From a virus, in IMG/VR virus record IMGVR_UViG_3300021963_000830, positions 1 to 20,172 of that record: a DNA stretch of 20,172 bases; one strand, written 5' to 3'. The position numbers were made by a program, and so were the translations under genes. This document shows positions 13,483-20,119 of the stretch, in pieces (the first letter of the stretch is position 1; each line of letters begins with the position of its first letter). Under the pieces are notes generated by a model that saw only the letters and a program-made list of their open reading frames with translations, had not been told where the DNA came from and did no database searches.

Positions 13483-14607
13483 TTAAAGCTCCGAACTAAA
13501 TCCAAGATACGCCGTGGATGAATTTGCCATAGCAAGTTGACCGCAGAATCCTTGTGTTCCAGTGTATGAAGTAGCCCCTACGATTCTTGCGGAATCAACT
13601 GATGAAGCATCTATTGATATTGAGGTTAAGGCAGAGTTTGCAACACCGTTTACATGATAAAAGAATGTAGAAGCAGAACTTGATTCAAATGATGGCGCAG
13701 ACCTCATTGTTACAGGAAATGAAATGTTTGTCTGATAAGCGTTTGTTGCCATTTGTATATAAGAAAATACATTATTTATTCCATTGCTTGCGCCAGATGT
13801 CCTTGTTTGCCTGTAATAATACCTCTGACACAACGCCACCTCCGTCCCGTACGGCCTGCGCTCGAACTCGGTGGCGGTTGAGCCTGCTTCAAGTTGGACT
13901 CCTGTGATGTAGAAGGTGGCTCCGTTGGTTCCGACTACCGAGATTGCGCCTGTTGCAGAAAGGTAATTTGCACTAGCCCAAGATCCAGATGTTCCGCTAA
14001 CTGTAGATCCAGTGCCTAGTCCAAAATATAACCTAATACCAAGTCCACTGCCAGTTACCCATGTTCCGCTTGTATCGCCAGCAATCGTTATTGTTTTCTT
14101 TTCCCATGTGTTTGCAGAAGATATTGTGTATGAAAAGGGATACGATCTTGTTATCGCTGAGTTTTGAACAGAGCCACCAAATGATCCAGTTAGGCTTGAA
14201 TATACCCAAAATGAAATTGTTATACTTTTTGCGCCAGATGTTCCCCACCCAAGATCTGCACAGTTAAACCCCTCTACAAACTGCCCTAGCAAGAAGTAAT
14301 CTGAAGAAGTTACTGAATACCCTGATGATGATGTGACATTCAGGCAATAATAATTGTTATCTGCTTGTTGCGGATTTGTAATTGATTGTCTTTGTGCTGT
14401 AAGTTTTGATGCTTGTGATAACTGGAAATTCCACCTGTCTATAGAATATGTATTTGCTACTGGTGTATGAATTTCCCCAGCATTCCTCTGGTCAATCCGC
14501 ATATCACCATTGATGATGCGATTGCGAAAGCCAACCGCAGGACGAGTGGTCTGCGTTGAGCCGTCGTTGAAGGTGATTCCGTTAGTTCCGTGGATTGAGG
14601 TTGGCAT
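13483..14607 (-). CDS. Tail fibre / receptor-binding protein with jelly-roll-like middle
   Basis: This 374-residue protein is the most recognisable of the fibres. It has an N-terminal S-I-x-G-T-N-G-I-T-F-x-D-G-S-T-Q-T segment, then RNRIINGDMRIDQRNAG (28-44) and S-x-DRW (55-59). Next comes a beta-sandwich of carbohydrate-binding type (about 60-235), then ITGVQLEAGSTATEFERRPY and LCQRYY (234-264). These motifs mark a widespread class of phage fibres. Another 110 residues follow the usual end at LCQRYY and probably form the receptor-contacting tip. Base composition switches sharply: the motif parts are GC-richer, the sandwich and tip AT-rich. The product probably binds host surface glycans; the specific receptor is unknown. 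Confidence 0.78.
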   Translation of the reverse strand: MPTSIHGTNGITFNDGSTQTTRPAVGFRNRIINGDMRIDQRNAGEIHTPVANTYSIDRWNFQLSQASKLTAQRQSITNPQQADNNYYCLNVTSSSGYSVTSSDYFLLGQFVEGFNCADLGWGTSGAKSITISFWVYSSLTGSFGGSVQNSAITRSYPFSYTISSANTWEKKTITIAGDTSGTWVTGSGLGIRLYFGLGTGSTVSGTSGSWASANYLSATGAISVVGTNGATFYITGVQLEAGSTATEFERRPYGTEVALCQRYYYRQTRTSGASNGINNVFSYIQMATNAYQTNISFPVTMRSAPSFESSSASTFFYHVNGVANSALTSISIDASSVDSARIVGATSYTGTQGFCGQLAMANSSTAYLGFSSEL

Positions 14608-14611
14608 AATT

Positions 14612-15175
14612 TTATCCTACAACAATTATTGTTACTATACCTGAATCAATAAAATTAGCACCGTCTGCGCTAAGAACATCGATCCTTATACTTCCAGATT
14701 GCTGAGCTGAGGCAGCACTAGATATACCAGCATTCGGAGCATTGCTATTTGGTAGAGTAGCGGTGCTTCTCGCAGTAATAGAGACAGAATAGTTGCTGGT
14801 GGGCATAGCTGTTGTGAAGTTTACTGTATAATCTCCAACTCCGTTTCTTGTGACATTTGTAACATTACCACCAGCGGTAGGAGCGTTTGTTCCAGCAATA
14901 GTGCCATTAAAAACGCACCAAGCTCTGACCCCATAAATTGGTGCAGAACCAGTTTGCGCTCCACTCAACTTTGATGCTGAGATAGACCCATTGGCAAGCG
15001 TTGTCGTTACATTCCCGCTTGCATCTACACTCAACACATCAGCCGTAGTCGCACCGCTATTGCCTCTCGCCAGCTTAATCGTGCCATCGGGCGAGGATGG
15101 GACGGAGAGGGTGAAGTTTTGGGTGGCAGTTGCTGACTGGCCGATTTGAACTGAGTTGGCTTTGAGGAGGCTCAT
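14612..15175 (-). CDS. Tail fibre protein (SLLKANSVQ type)
   Basis: This 187-residue Thr/Ser/Ala-rich fibre opens with LLKANSVQIGQSATATQNFTL and SPDGTIKLARGNSG, then DVLSVDASGNVT (48-59). This N-terminal module is common in fibre proteins of aquatic tailed phages. The C-terminal part has YGVRAWCVFNGT (81-92) and NGVGDYTVNFTTAMPTSNYSV (110-130), another widespread beta module thought to be a fibre knob. It starts two bases after the upstream stop with AAGGA in place as ribosome site. It is one of five fibre genes in tandem; a structural part of the tail fibre complex is likely, and receptor binding is possible. Confidence 0.7.
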   Translation of the reverse strand: MSLLKANSVQIGQSATATQNFTLSVPSSPDGTIKLARGNSGATTADVLSVDASGNVTTTLANGSISASKLSGAQTGSAPIYGVRAWCVFNGTIAGTNAPTAGGNVTNVTRNGVGDYTVNFTTAMPTSNYSVSITARSTATLPNSNAPNAGISSAASAQQSGSIRIDVLSADGANFIDSGIVTIIVVG

Positions 15176-15177
15176 AA

Positions 15178-15771
15178 TTATCCTTCGTACATGATGTTGA
15201 TTGAACCTGCGTCAAAAGTATCTGTTCCGTTGACTGTTGTAATTCTTACCCTATCAAGTATGCCACCAAGAGATATTGAGCCAGCCATAGTTGCTTGAAT
15301 TGCTGTGGATGAAAAACATATTACACCAGAACAAGTCCATTTATTTGCAGACACCCAATTAAGTTGAATTGAGCCATGTCTAACATTAGCTGCATTATCT
15401 GTGAATATACCAAAACCAGAAGAAATTGACACAACTACTGGGCTGGACGCATTTGACCATGCGGAATAAACTCCAAGATAACCAGATGTCGAAAAAGTTG
15501 TAGATCCTAGCTGAATTTGGCAGATGCTTGCTCCGCTTGTTGAAACTCCCTCAAGCATAACAGTAATGCGCCTAGCCCAACTAGGAATACCAGTAAAATC
15601 AATTGCTGTACCGCTTGTTGAGGCTTGAGCAGTAGCAAGAGTTAGGGGTTGCGCCAACTTTGCAGTCGTAACAGCACTGCCAGCAATCTCAGCAGTCGTA
15701 ATAGAATCGTCTGGCAATCCGCCAGCGGAGATTCCAGTTATCGTTCCAGTTCCGTTGATTGAGATAGGCAT
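15178..15771 (-). CDS. Tail fibre protein (knob with TTVNGTDTFDAGS end)
   Basis: This 197-residue fibre has an N-terminal module (SINGTGTITGISAGGLPDDS, then TTAEIAGSAVTTAKLAQ) of a type used to join fibre subunits. It is followed by a beta knob starting at GIPSWARRITVMLEGVS (61-77) and ending RVRITTVNGTDTFDAGSINI (173-192). Both halves are widespread in phage fibres. It begins with a TAATATG junction directly behind the preceding fibre gene and shows no strong Shine-Dalgarno, so translation probably depends on that upstream gene. The 5' part is GC-richer than the knob-coding part. Confidence 0.7.
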   Translation of the reverse strand: MPISINGTGTITGISAGGLPDDSITTAEIAGSAVTTAKLAQPLTLATAQASTSGTAIDFTGIPSWARRITVMLEGVSTSGASICQIQLGSTTFSTSGYLGVYSAWSNASSPVVVSISSGFGIFTDNAANVRHGSIQLNWVSANKWTCSGVICFSSTAIQATMAGSISLGGILDRVRITTVNGTDTFDAGSINIMYEG

Positions 15772-15772
15772 A

Positions 15773-16495
15773 TTAAACTACTGTCCAGACGCTTCCGTCT
15801 TGCACTGTAACAGTGCCAGTTCCGATTGTGATCGGTCCTGCGGATACTGCGTTCTTGTTGGTTGAGATTGTATATGAAGTAGTCACAGTTGTATCGTTCT
15901 CCCAAAAGATTTTATCTGTTCCGCCACCCTTCGCGCCAGCAGCAGCGGCAACAGTTGACATTGTAGTAACTCTTCCCTTGGAGTCAACTGAGATGATCGG
16001 TACTGATTCAGTCCCACCATAAGTTCCAAGAGTAACGCCGCTTGTGCCAAGAGTACCAGTTCCGCTACTGATGGTGAAGTCACCAGCCAGGGTAGTTGTG
16101 AAGTTAGAGATTGTTCCAAGCGTGCTGTTAACCCTACCGCTGTAAGTTCCAGATGTAATCGTTGCAGTGCTGATGGTTGATGTTGAAATTACTGCCGTTC
16201 CAATGGTCGCAGTGCTGGCGGTAACATTGCCAGATAGATTAAGGTTAAGATAAGTTCCGAAGGTGAATGCATCTTCAACCAAGTTCTGAACCGTCACCTT
16301 GCGTGGGGCTAGTGAAGAGTCGACGCTGTCTGGAGCGATGAGAAGCAAGTCAGCCGTACCAATGGTTGTGATCTCTTGCTGGTTCTTGATGATCGCAGAA
16401 TTGACAAGCGCGGTATCAATAAGATTATGCAGGCCAGACGCAGTAACCGTACCGTTGGTAGAGAAGGTCTGCTGACGATTGATTATGTTTGCCAT
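15773..16495 (-). CDS. Tail fibre protein with Thr-rich shaft
   Basis: This 240-residue protein begins with a helical head (NLIDTALVNSAIIKNQQEITTIGTADLLL, 24-52) that includes a marker-like DSSLAPRKVTVQNLVED stretch. Next comes a Thr/Ile-rich shaft (91-120; TASTATIGTAVISTSTIST) typical of repetitive beta fibres, then GTYGGTESVPIISVDSKGRVT (157-177). It ends in IFWENDTTVTTSYTI followed by NAVSAGPITIGTGTVTVQDG and SVWTVV (196-240). The last segment is a very common C-terminal tip in phage fibres. The start is one base after the upstream stop (TAATATG). The gene is flanked by fibres of similar make-up. Confidence 0.72.
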   Translation of the reverse strand: MANIINRQQTFSTNGTVTASGLHNLIDTALVNSAIIKNQQEITTIGTADLLLIAPDSVDSSLAPRKVTVQNLVEDAFTFGTYLNLNLSGNVTASTATIGTAVISTSTISTATITSGTYSGRVNSTLGTISNFTTTLAGDFTISSGTGTLGTSGVTLGTYGGTESVPIISVDSKGRVTTMSTVAAAAGAKGGGTDKIFWENDTTVTTSYTISTNKNAVSAGPITIGTGTVTVQDGSVWTVV

Positions 16496-16496
16496 A

Positions 16497-17153
16497 TTAA
16501 GCTGTTGTCCTTAGTGCAAGCGCAGAAATTGTGCCAGATGTTATGGTTGAAATTGTTGTTGTTGGATTAAATATTGTGTACCTGCAAACATCGCTTGCAG
16601 CCACAGAGAATGATGACGATGGATATGAACCAGTAAATGCAATGTTTGTTTGTCCAATAACAGTATCGCCAGCAACTACTCCAGACATTGCAAATGTTCC
16701 AGTTGATGCTGAAGATGCAGATGTCATTGTACCAAGGGTTACTGCTCCAAGTGCAGCCGATCCAAAGCTGGCTTGGGTAATGCTAGGACCAGCAGAACCA
16801 AGGCGAAGTGTTCCAGTAGTTGTTCTTGAGGTTACGGAAAGCGTTCCAATCGTGGATGTGTTTACGCTGGATGTTGCAACAGTCTGCGTATTGATGCTTG
16901 CAGTACCAATCGTAGCCGTACCAGTGGACGCTGTAAGGCTTGATCCAAGGGTAACAGCACCAGTAAGGGTTGAGTCTCCAGTAACCGAGAAAGAGCCAGT
17001 GCTGCTTACGCCAGTGGTGGAAAGGGATAGCGCGGAAGAGGTGTCATCTCCATCGGTAACAACCTGCAAAGCACCACTAAGCCCACCAGTGGTGAATGTC
17101 TTAAGAAGCTGTGCATAGCTACTGCTAATGGTCTGTGTTCCAAGTGTGGGCAT
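16497..17153 (-). CDS. Tail fibre protein with Thr/Ser-rich shaft
   Basis: This 218-residue protein starts at ATG 17153 with a good ribosome site (AGGAGA). The N-terminal part (SYAQLLKTFTTGGLSGALQV, then VTDGDDTSSALSLST) is a module shared with many phage fibres. Residues 52-115 are a shaft of short Thr/Ser/Gly strands (TLTGAVTLGSSL, TATIGTASINTQ, SVNTSTIGTL) that resembles the shaft of the next gene's product. The C-terminal half includes VAGDTVIGQTNIAF (160-173) and a final strand-rich tip. It is the first gene after the membrane cassette, and its own ribosome site suggests it restarts translation there. No enzymatic motif is seen. Confidence 0.68.
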   Translation of the reverse strand: MPTLGTQTISSSYAQLLKTFTTGGLSGALQVVTDGDDTSSALSLSTTGVSSTGSFSVTGDSTLTGAVTLGSSLTASTGTATIGTASINTQTVATSSVNTSTIGTLSVTSRTTTGTLRLGSAGPSITQASFGSAALGAVTLGTMTSASSASTGTFAMSGVVAGDTVIGQTNIAFTGSYPSSSFSVAASDVCRYTIFNPTTTISTITSGTISALALRTTA

Positions 17154-17161
17154 TTAGTCTC

Positions 17162-17410
17162 CTAGTTAGAAAGTCGGTTTTTTAGGACATCCCAGGCCAT
17201 TGAGCAAGCAAGCCCTATCAGCCCAGCTACAGCCAGAACCTTCGTCCGCAGGTGTTCTAGCGCACCTAATCTATTAGCAACATCCCCGTGAAAAGCAAGT
17301 GACCTTTCGATCATAGATATAAGCGTCATCTGGCGTTCTTCCATCCTGGCAAGTCGCTCTGATACGTTGGCAACCTTATCCCTAAGATCCGAAACCTCAT
17401 CAAGACTCAC
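17162..17410 (-). CDS. XhlA/holin-like protein: coiled coil plus C-terminal membrane segment
   Basis: This 82-residue protein starts at GTG 17410, with GGAGG nine bases upstream inside the end of the previous gene, which it overlaps by 11 bases. The N-terminal half is a coiled coil (LRDKVANVSERLARMEERQ). Residues 56-75 (KVLAVAGLIGLACSMAWDVL) are a single membrane helix, followed by a short basic end. This layout, a coiled coil followed by one C-terminal membrane helix, is that of XhlA-type proteins found in phage lysis cassettes. A holin or holin-partner role at the inner membrane is likely but not proven. The GTG start may keep expression low, as suits a lysis timer. Confidence 0.6.
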   Translation of the reverse strand: MSLDEVSDLRDKVANVSERLARMEERQMTLISMIERSLAFHGDVANRLGALEHLRTKVLAVAGLIGLACSMAWDVLKNRLSN

Positions 17411-17678
17411 GACCTTTACCCTCCAAGTATCTTAGTGAAACTGCAAGATGGACAACGGCATCCGTAACTTCTTCCCGATCCCGACCTTCTTCGACAATCC
17501 GCTTGATGCTTCTGTTGACAGATAGGAGATGCTTTACCTTGCCAATGTACTTCGTCTCCTTGACCATGTTGTTGTTCTCCACGGCAAACTTTAACGCCTC
17601 CTTGAAACAAGCGTATTCCTGCCCCGTCATTAAGAAACGCAAACTCAAATTGGTCAGCCACATGGCGATGCGTTTCAT
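17400..17678 (-). CDS. Small helical protein in the membrane cassette, unknown function
   Basis: This 92-residue protein starts at ATG 17678, which overlaps the TGA of the lipoprotein gene as ATGA; this decides the frame over an alternative open frame in the same stretch. The product is basic and mostly helical (KRIAMWLTNLSLRFLM at the start, then KEALKFAVENNNMVKE and DAVVHLAVSLRYLEG). There is no clear membrane segment, although the first 16 residues are amphipathic or hydrophobic enough to touch a membrane. I do not recognise a family. By position between a lipoprotein and a holin-like gene it may belong to the lysis function. Confidence 0.6.
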   Translation of the reverse strand: MKRIAMWLTNLSLRFLMTGQEYACFKEALKFAVENNNMVKETKYIGKVKHLLSVNRSIKRIVEEGRDREEVTDAVVHLAVSLRYLEGKGRES

Positions 17679-17845
17679 TTGACATTACCAGATTTTACTT
17701 GACCAGCATCGTAGGCCGCACCCATATCTCCGTAGCGTGGCAATAACTTTTCTTGGATTGTTTTAGTATCGCCAAAGCACCCAATCATACATACTGGAAG
17801 GAAAAGGACAAGAAACAAGGCAACGATGGGCATGGCGATTCTCAT
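17675..17845 (-). CDS. Small predicted lipoprotein (possible spanin-like)
   Basis: This 56-residue reading frame starts at ATG 17845, overlapping the previous gene's TGA as ATGA, and its own stop overlaps the next start the same way. This double coupling is good evidence that it is real. The N-terminus has a basic start (MR), a hydrophobic core (IVALFLVLFLPV) and a lipobox-like MIGC with the lipid-bearing Cys at residue 23. The mature part is 34 residues, hydrophilic, with DTKTIQEKLLPRYGD. Small phage lipoproteins of this kind include the outer-membrane spanin subunit (Rz1), which is usually proline-rich; this one is not, and no inner-membrane partner is obvious. It could alternatively be an exclusion lipoprotein. 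Confidence 0.68.
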   Translation of the reverse strand: MRIAMPIVALFLVLFLPVCMIGCFGDTKTIQEKLLPRYGDMGAAYDAGQVKSGNVK

Positions 17846-18663
17846 GGTATTCCGATAAGGGTGAAGCCGTATTTGCTTGGATTAGCCGCAATGTTATGCC
17901 TTACGGCAAGGCGGGAGCCTGCGGGTATTTTTCTACCAAACAAATAATTGTATGGAGTTGCGCTTGAAAGTGATTCCCCTGTATTTGTTGATGCTCTGCC
18001 GCTACCAAAAGCAACTTCACTTCCGCTTGCTCCAATGCCAACATCCCAATTTATCGTAATCCCAGCAATATCACTGTCATGTGAGCTTAAAACACAACAA
18101 ATTGCTCGATAGCTTCTTGAGGTAGATGCCACGGCTTCATTCCAGCTTCCGCTTGCTCCACTAAAACTAATTCCCTTGCTATTGGCTGTATCAACTCCGA
18201 TCACATCTACTGATGTCGGTGCGGTATCGTAGCCTCCTAAATCCATTAAAAATACGGAAATGACTGCGGTTTTTCCACCAGCCACAACTGATTGCATCCT
18301 TGCCGATATGCGTGTTCCAGAAGGAATTTTGAATGGGACTCCGTAAATGTTTGCAACTCCTTGACCAGCGGAAGCAGATGCCCCAACCGCAACATCACCA
18401 ATAATTACAGTTTCGCTACCGCTTGCACCAATTCCAATGTCTAAAAGCGAAGCTGTATTTGTTGCTGCTGCTGACAAGGAACTTACTTGAACAAATACAA
18501 ATGAGGTATTGCCAGAAGATGATGCAACAAATTGAGTCCAAGATCCTTTTGTGTTTGCGGTTGCATTTGCCGTAACCGTTATAGTAGTTCCAGAGTTTAT
18601 GATATTTGGTGATGCGTCCTCAAACCAGTCCAGCGCACTTGTAACGCCACCAAAGAAGCCCAT
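17842..18663 (-). CDS. Virion surface / fibre-like protein with internal duplication
   Basis: This 273-residue beta-rich protein consists of two related halves: residues 38-146 and 161-273. Both carry N-(T/S)-KG with a following SW, D-(I/V)-GIGASGSE (75-84 and 207-216) and KIP-(S/A)-G-(T/S)-R (112-118 and 245-251). This looks like two copies of one beta-sandwich domain. There is a short N-terminal region (GGVTSALDWFED). No enzymatic motif is visible. It could be a fibre, a head decoration or a neck protein; the flanking fibre-like gene favours a tail surface role. It is translationally coupled to the lipoprotein gene downstream. Confidence 0.6.
   Translation of the reverse strand: MGFFGGVTSALDWFEDASPNIINSGTTITVTANATANTKGSWTQFVASSSGNTSFVFVQVSSLSAAATNTASLLDIGIGASGSETVIIGDVAVGASASAGQGVANIYGVPFKIPSGTRISARMQSVVAGGKTAVISVFLMDLGGYDTAPTSVDVIGVDTANSKGISFSGASGSWNEAVASTSRSYRAICCVLSSHDSDIAGITINWDVGIGASGSEVAFGSGRASTNTGESLSSATPYNYLFGRKIPAGSRLAVRHNIAANPSKYGFTLIGIP
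17845..18552 (-). repeat. Internal two-copy domain duplication (protein level)
   Basis: Copy A covers 18552-18226 and copy B 18183-17845. Matching blocks are DIGIGASGSE against DVGIGASGSE and KIPSGTRISAR against KIPAGSRLAVR, with equal order and nearly equal spacing (27 and 28 residues between block ends). The copies have diverged widely elsewhere, so the duplication is old. Confidence 0.6.
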
Positions 18664-18666
18664 AAA

Positions 18667-19392
18667 CTAACCCTGCCTTCCGATTAGTTGCGCTGTTCCT
18701 GTGCTTGTAATTCCAGCTATAGCTCCAGTTGGAATAAATGATGCTTCAAATGTAATTCCTTGTCCGCTTGTTAATTGAATGCCATTTGCGGTTGCCGCAG
18801 TTCCGTTGGTGTCAATAAACGCTGTACCGCTTGTGCATTGCACCAAGAGATATTTTCTATTTGCATTTGATGCAAACAATGTTCCGTTGGTTGTTCCTGC
18901 TGTAAGAGTACCAATGGTGGTTGTACCATAGGTTTGATTTATATTGATGCGGCCAGTTGTGTCAGTTGAGATTGCCCTAAGATTTGTTCCATCTGTTCCA
19001 GCATAAAGATTTGCTGATGTTGGTACGGCAGATCCAGTTGTTCCAGCAGATGCCAACATTACATCCAAACGCCTTTTTCCTCCAGACGTTGTTGATGTTA
19101 TGCCATTTCCAGATTCATCACGAAGATTGGCACTGATTGTTCCGCTTGATACGCTTGTAGTTCCAGATGAGACGACAACAGACCCATTAATTGGAAAATC
19201 TCTATCTATTCCAAATACATTTCCATCTCCATCTGATATTGAATTTACACCATTTACGCCATTAACAATTATGCCGTCAGCAATGTCAGCTTGAAGCGTT
19301 GTGAGCAATGCCTCAATGTCAGTTAGGTTGGCATTGATGGACATTGTTCCGCCACTAAGGGCATCAATAATAGCATTCCACTGGCGGCCCAT
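18667..19392 (-). CDS. Structural, fibre-like protein
   Basis: This 241-residue protein starts at ATG 19392 behind AAGGAG. A short helical head (QWNAIIDAL and NLTDIEALLTTLQADIAD, about 22-39) could trimerise. It is followed by Gly/Ser/Thr-rich beta stretches (VVVSSGTTSVSSGTISANLRD at 72-92), SANLYAGTDGTNLRAISTDTTG (125-146), and a C-terminal segment (YLLVQCTSGTAFID, then TGAIAGITSTGTAQL) that resembles a small beta-sandwich tip often seen in phage head-decoration and fibre proteins. The role is inferred from composition and neighbours; it may be a fibre or a capsid-surface protein. Confidence 0.6.
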   Translation of the reverse strand: MGRQWNAIIDALSGGTMSINANLTDIEALLTTLQADIADGIIVNGVNGVNSISDGDGNVFGIDRDFPINGSVVVSSGTTSVSSGTISANLRDESGNGITSTTSGGKRRLDVMLASAGTTGSAVPTSANLYAGTDGTNLRAISTDTTGRININQTYGTTTIGTLTAGTTNGTLFASNANRKYLLVQCTSGTAFIDTNGTAATANGIQLTSGQGITFEASFIPTGAIAGITSTGTAQLIGRQG

Positions 19393-19403
19393 TTTATGAC
19401 TCC

Positions 19404-19640
19404 TTAATCTTTGCGATTGTAGATTGCCATCGCACCACCAGTTAACCGAACTTCGTCAATGTCACCATAAACGGTCACACCAGCAGAGTAGGTTGCGGCG
19501 GTTGTAGCACCACTAATAACAAGAGTAGCTGTGGATAATGTAAGAGCAGTTACCGCATCGTAGCTTCCAGTATTAGTGGAAGCTGACGATGCAATAATTG
19601 TCCCACCATTACCAAGCGTAAGGCGAGATAAGAGTCGCAT
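19404..19640 (-). CDS. Small beta-rich protein, unknown function
   Basis: This 78-residue protein starts at ATG 19640, four bases after the upstream stop. It is Ser/Thr/Ala/Gly-rich with a likely all-beta fold and ends with GDIDEVRLTGGAMAIYNR, which looks like the final strands of a small sandwich. It has no signal or membrane segment. Together with the 64-residue protein upstream it may form a small decoration or stopper component between capsid and fibre genes. I cannot assign it to a family. Confidence 0.55.
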   Translation of the reverse strand: MRLLSRLTLGNGGTIIASSASTNTGSYDAVTALTLSTATLVISGATTAATYSAGVTVYGDIDEVRLTGGAMAIYNRKD

Positions 19641-19644
19641 ACAA

Positions 19645-19839
19645 TTAGGTGTGCAATGCGATTCTGTAAGACGTACCGTTAAGAGTCACGTTCAAGGACG
19701 CAGGGGCTGTTGCAACTGTGTTAACAGTGCCACCGCTGGAGCTTGCCGTAAACTCAATTACGTTTGTCTGGTTTTGGGTATCAAAGCGAATAGCTTTTCC
19801 CTTGGCCTTGCGTTGGCTTCGTACAAATTCATTTGCCAT
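19645..19839 (-). CDS. Small protein with basic N-terminus, unknown function
   Basis: This 64-residue protein starts at ATG 19839 in a TAATATG junction, with AAGGAGA lying within the end of the previous gene. Residues 5-18 are basic (RSQRKAKGKAIRF); the rest is a Thr/Ser/Asn-rich beta segment (NVIEFTASSSGGTVNTVA and LNVTLNGTSYRIAL). The basic head could contact DNA or a partner protein. No family is recognised. Confidence 0.55.
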   Translation of the reverse strand: MANEFVRSQRKAKGKAIRFDTQNQTNVIEFTASSSGGTVNTVATAPASLNVTLNGTSYRIALHT

Positions 19840-19840
19840 A

Positions 19841-20119
19841 TTATTTTCTCCTTAAAGTCGCACGTTTGATACTATCTGGCGTGTACTTACTTTTGAATCT
19901 ACTGCCAAGTTTTTGTTCCTGGCGATAGTACCCCTTCAACAAGTTTGTTTGATTGACTCCCAGCGGGTTGTCGAGGGGTTCGCCAACCCCCACTAGGCTC
20001 AATCTTTGAGGGACGGTGAATCGTTTAAGGTAACGAGGGACAGAGTCCCTTTCGGCCACAGCCTTTTCCAGTTCGACAACTTTCCCATTTCTGGAGTCCT
20101 CGTACTGGTAAATAGGCAT
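19841..20119 (-). CDS. FmdB-like small protein lacking zinc-ribbon cysteines
   Basis: This 92-residue protein starts at ATG 20119, which shares its A with the upstream stop (TAATG). The N-terminus MPIYQYED closely resembles that of FmdB-type zinc-ribbon proteins (MPIYEYxC). The protein has no cysteine at all, so the zinc site is missing. After a polar segment (KVVELEKAVAERDSVPRYLKRFTV) the C-terminus is basic (RFKSKYTPDSIKRATLRRK). FmdB-like small proteins occur in many phage genomes near structural genes; their role there is not known. A virion or assembly function is possible; the family link rests on the first eight residues and should be treated as tentative. Confidence 0.5.
   Translation of the reverse strand: MPIYQYEDSRNGKVVELEKAVAERDSVPRYLKRFTVPQRLSLVGVGEPLDNPLGVNQTNLLKGYYRQEQKLGSRFKSKYTPDSIKRATLRRK

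Noticed and set aside
16140-16990. Similar Thr/Ile/Gly-rich stretches in two neighbouring fibre genes that might be a recent DNA duplication
   Set aside because: The protein likeness (TATIGTA-type strands) is low complexity and the DNA copies differ at many positions, so shared shaft composition explains it better than recent duplication.
16531-17118. A 195-residue open frame on the plus strand
   Set aside because: It is antisense to a fibre gene with recognisable modules; low-complexity Thr/Ser codons rarely give stops on the other strand.
17416-17685. An 89-residue frame on the minus strand beginning at 17685
   Set aside because: The competing frame at 17678-17400 has the ATGA overlap with the lipoprotein gene and a normal composition; the 89-residue frame is rich in Arg, His, Gly and Cys as shadow frames often are.
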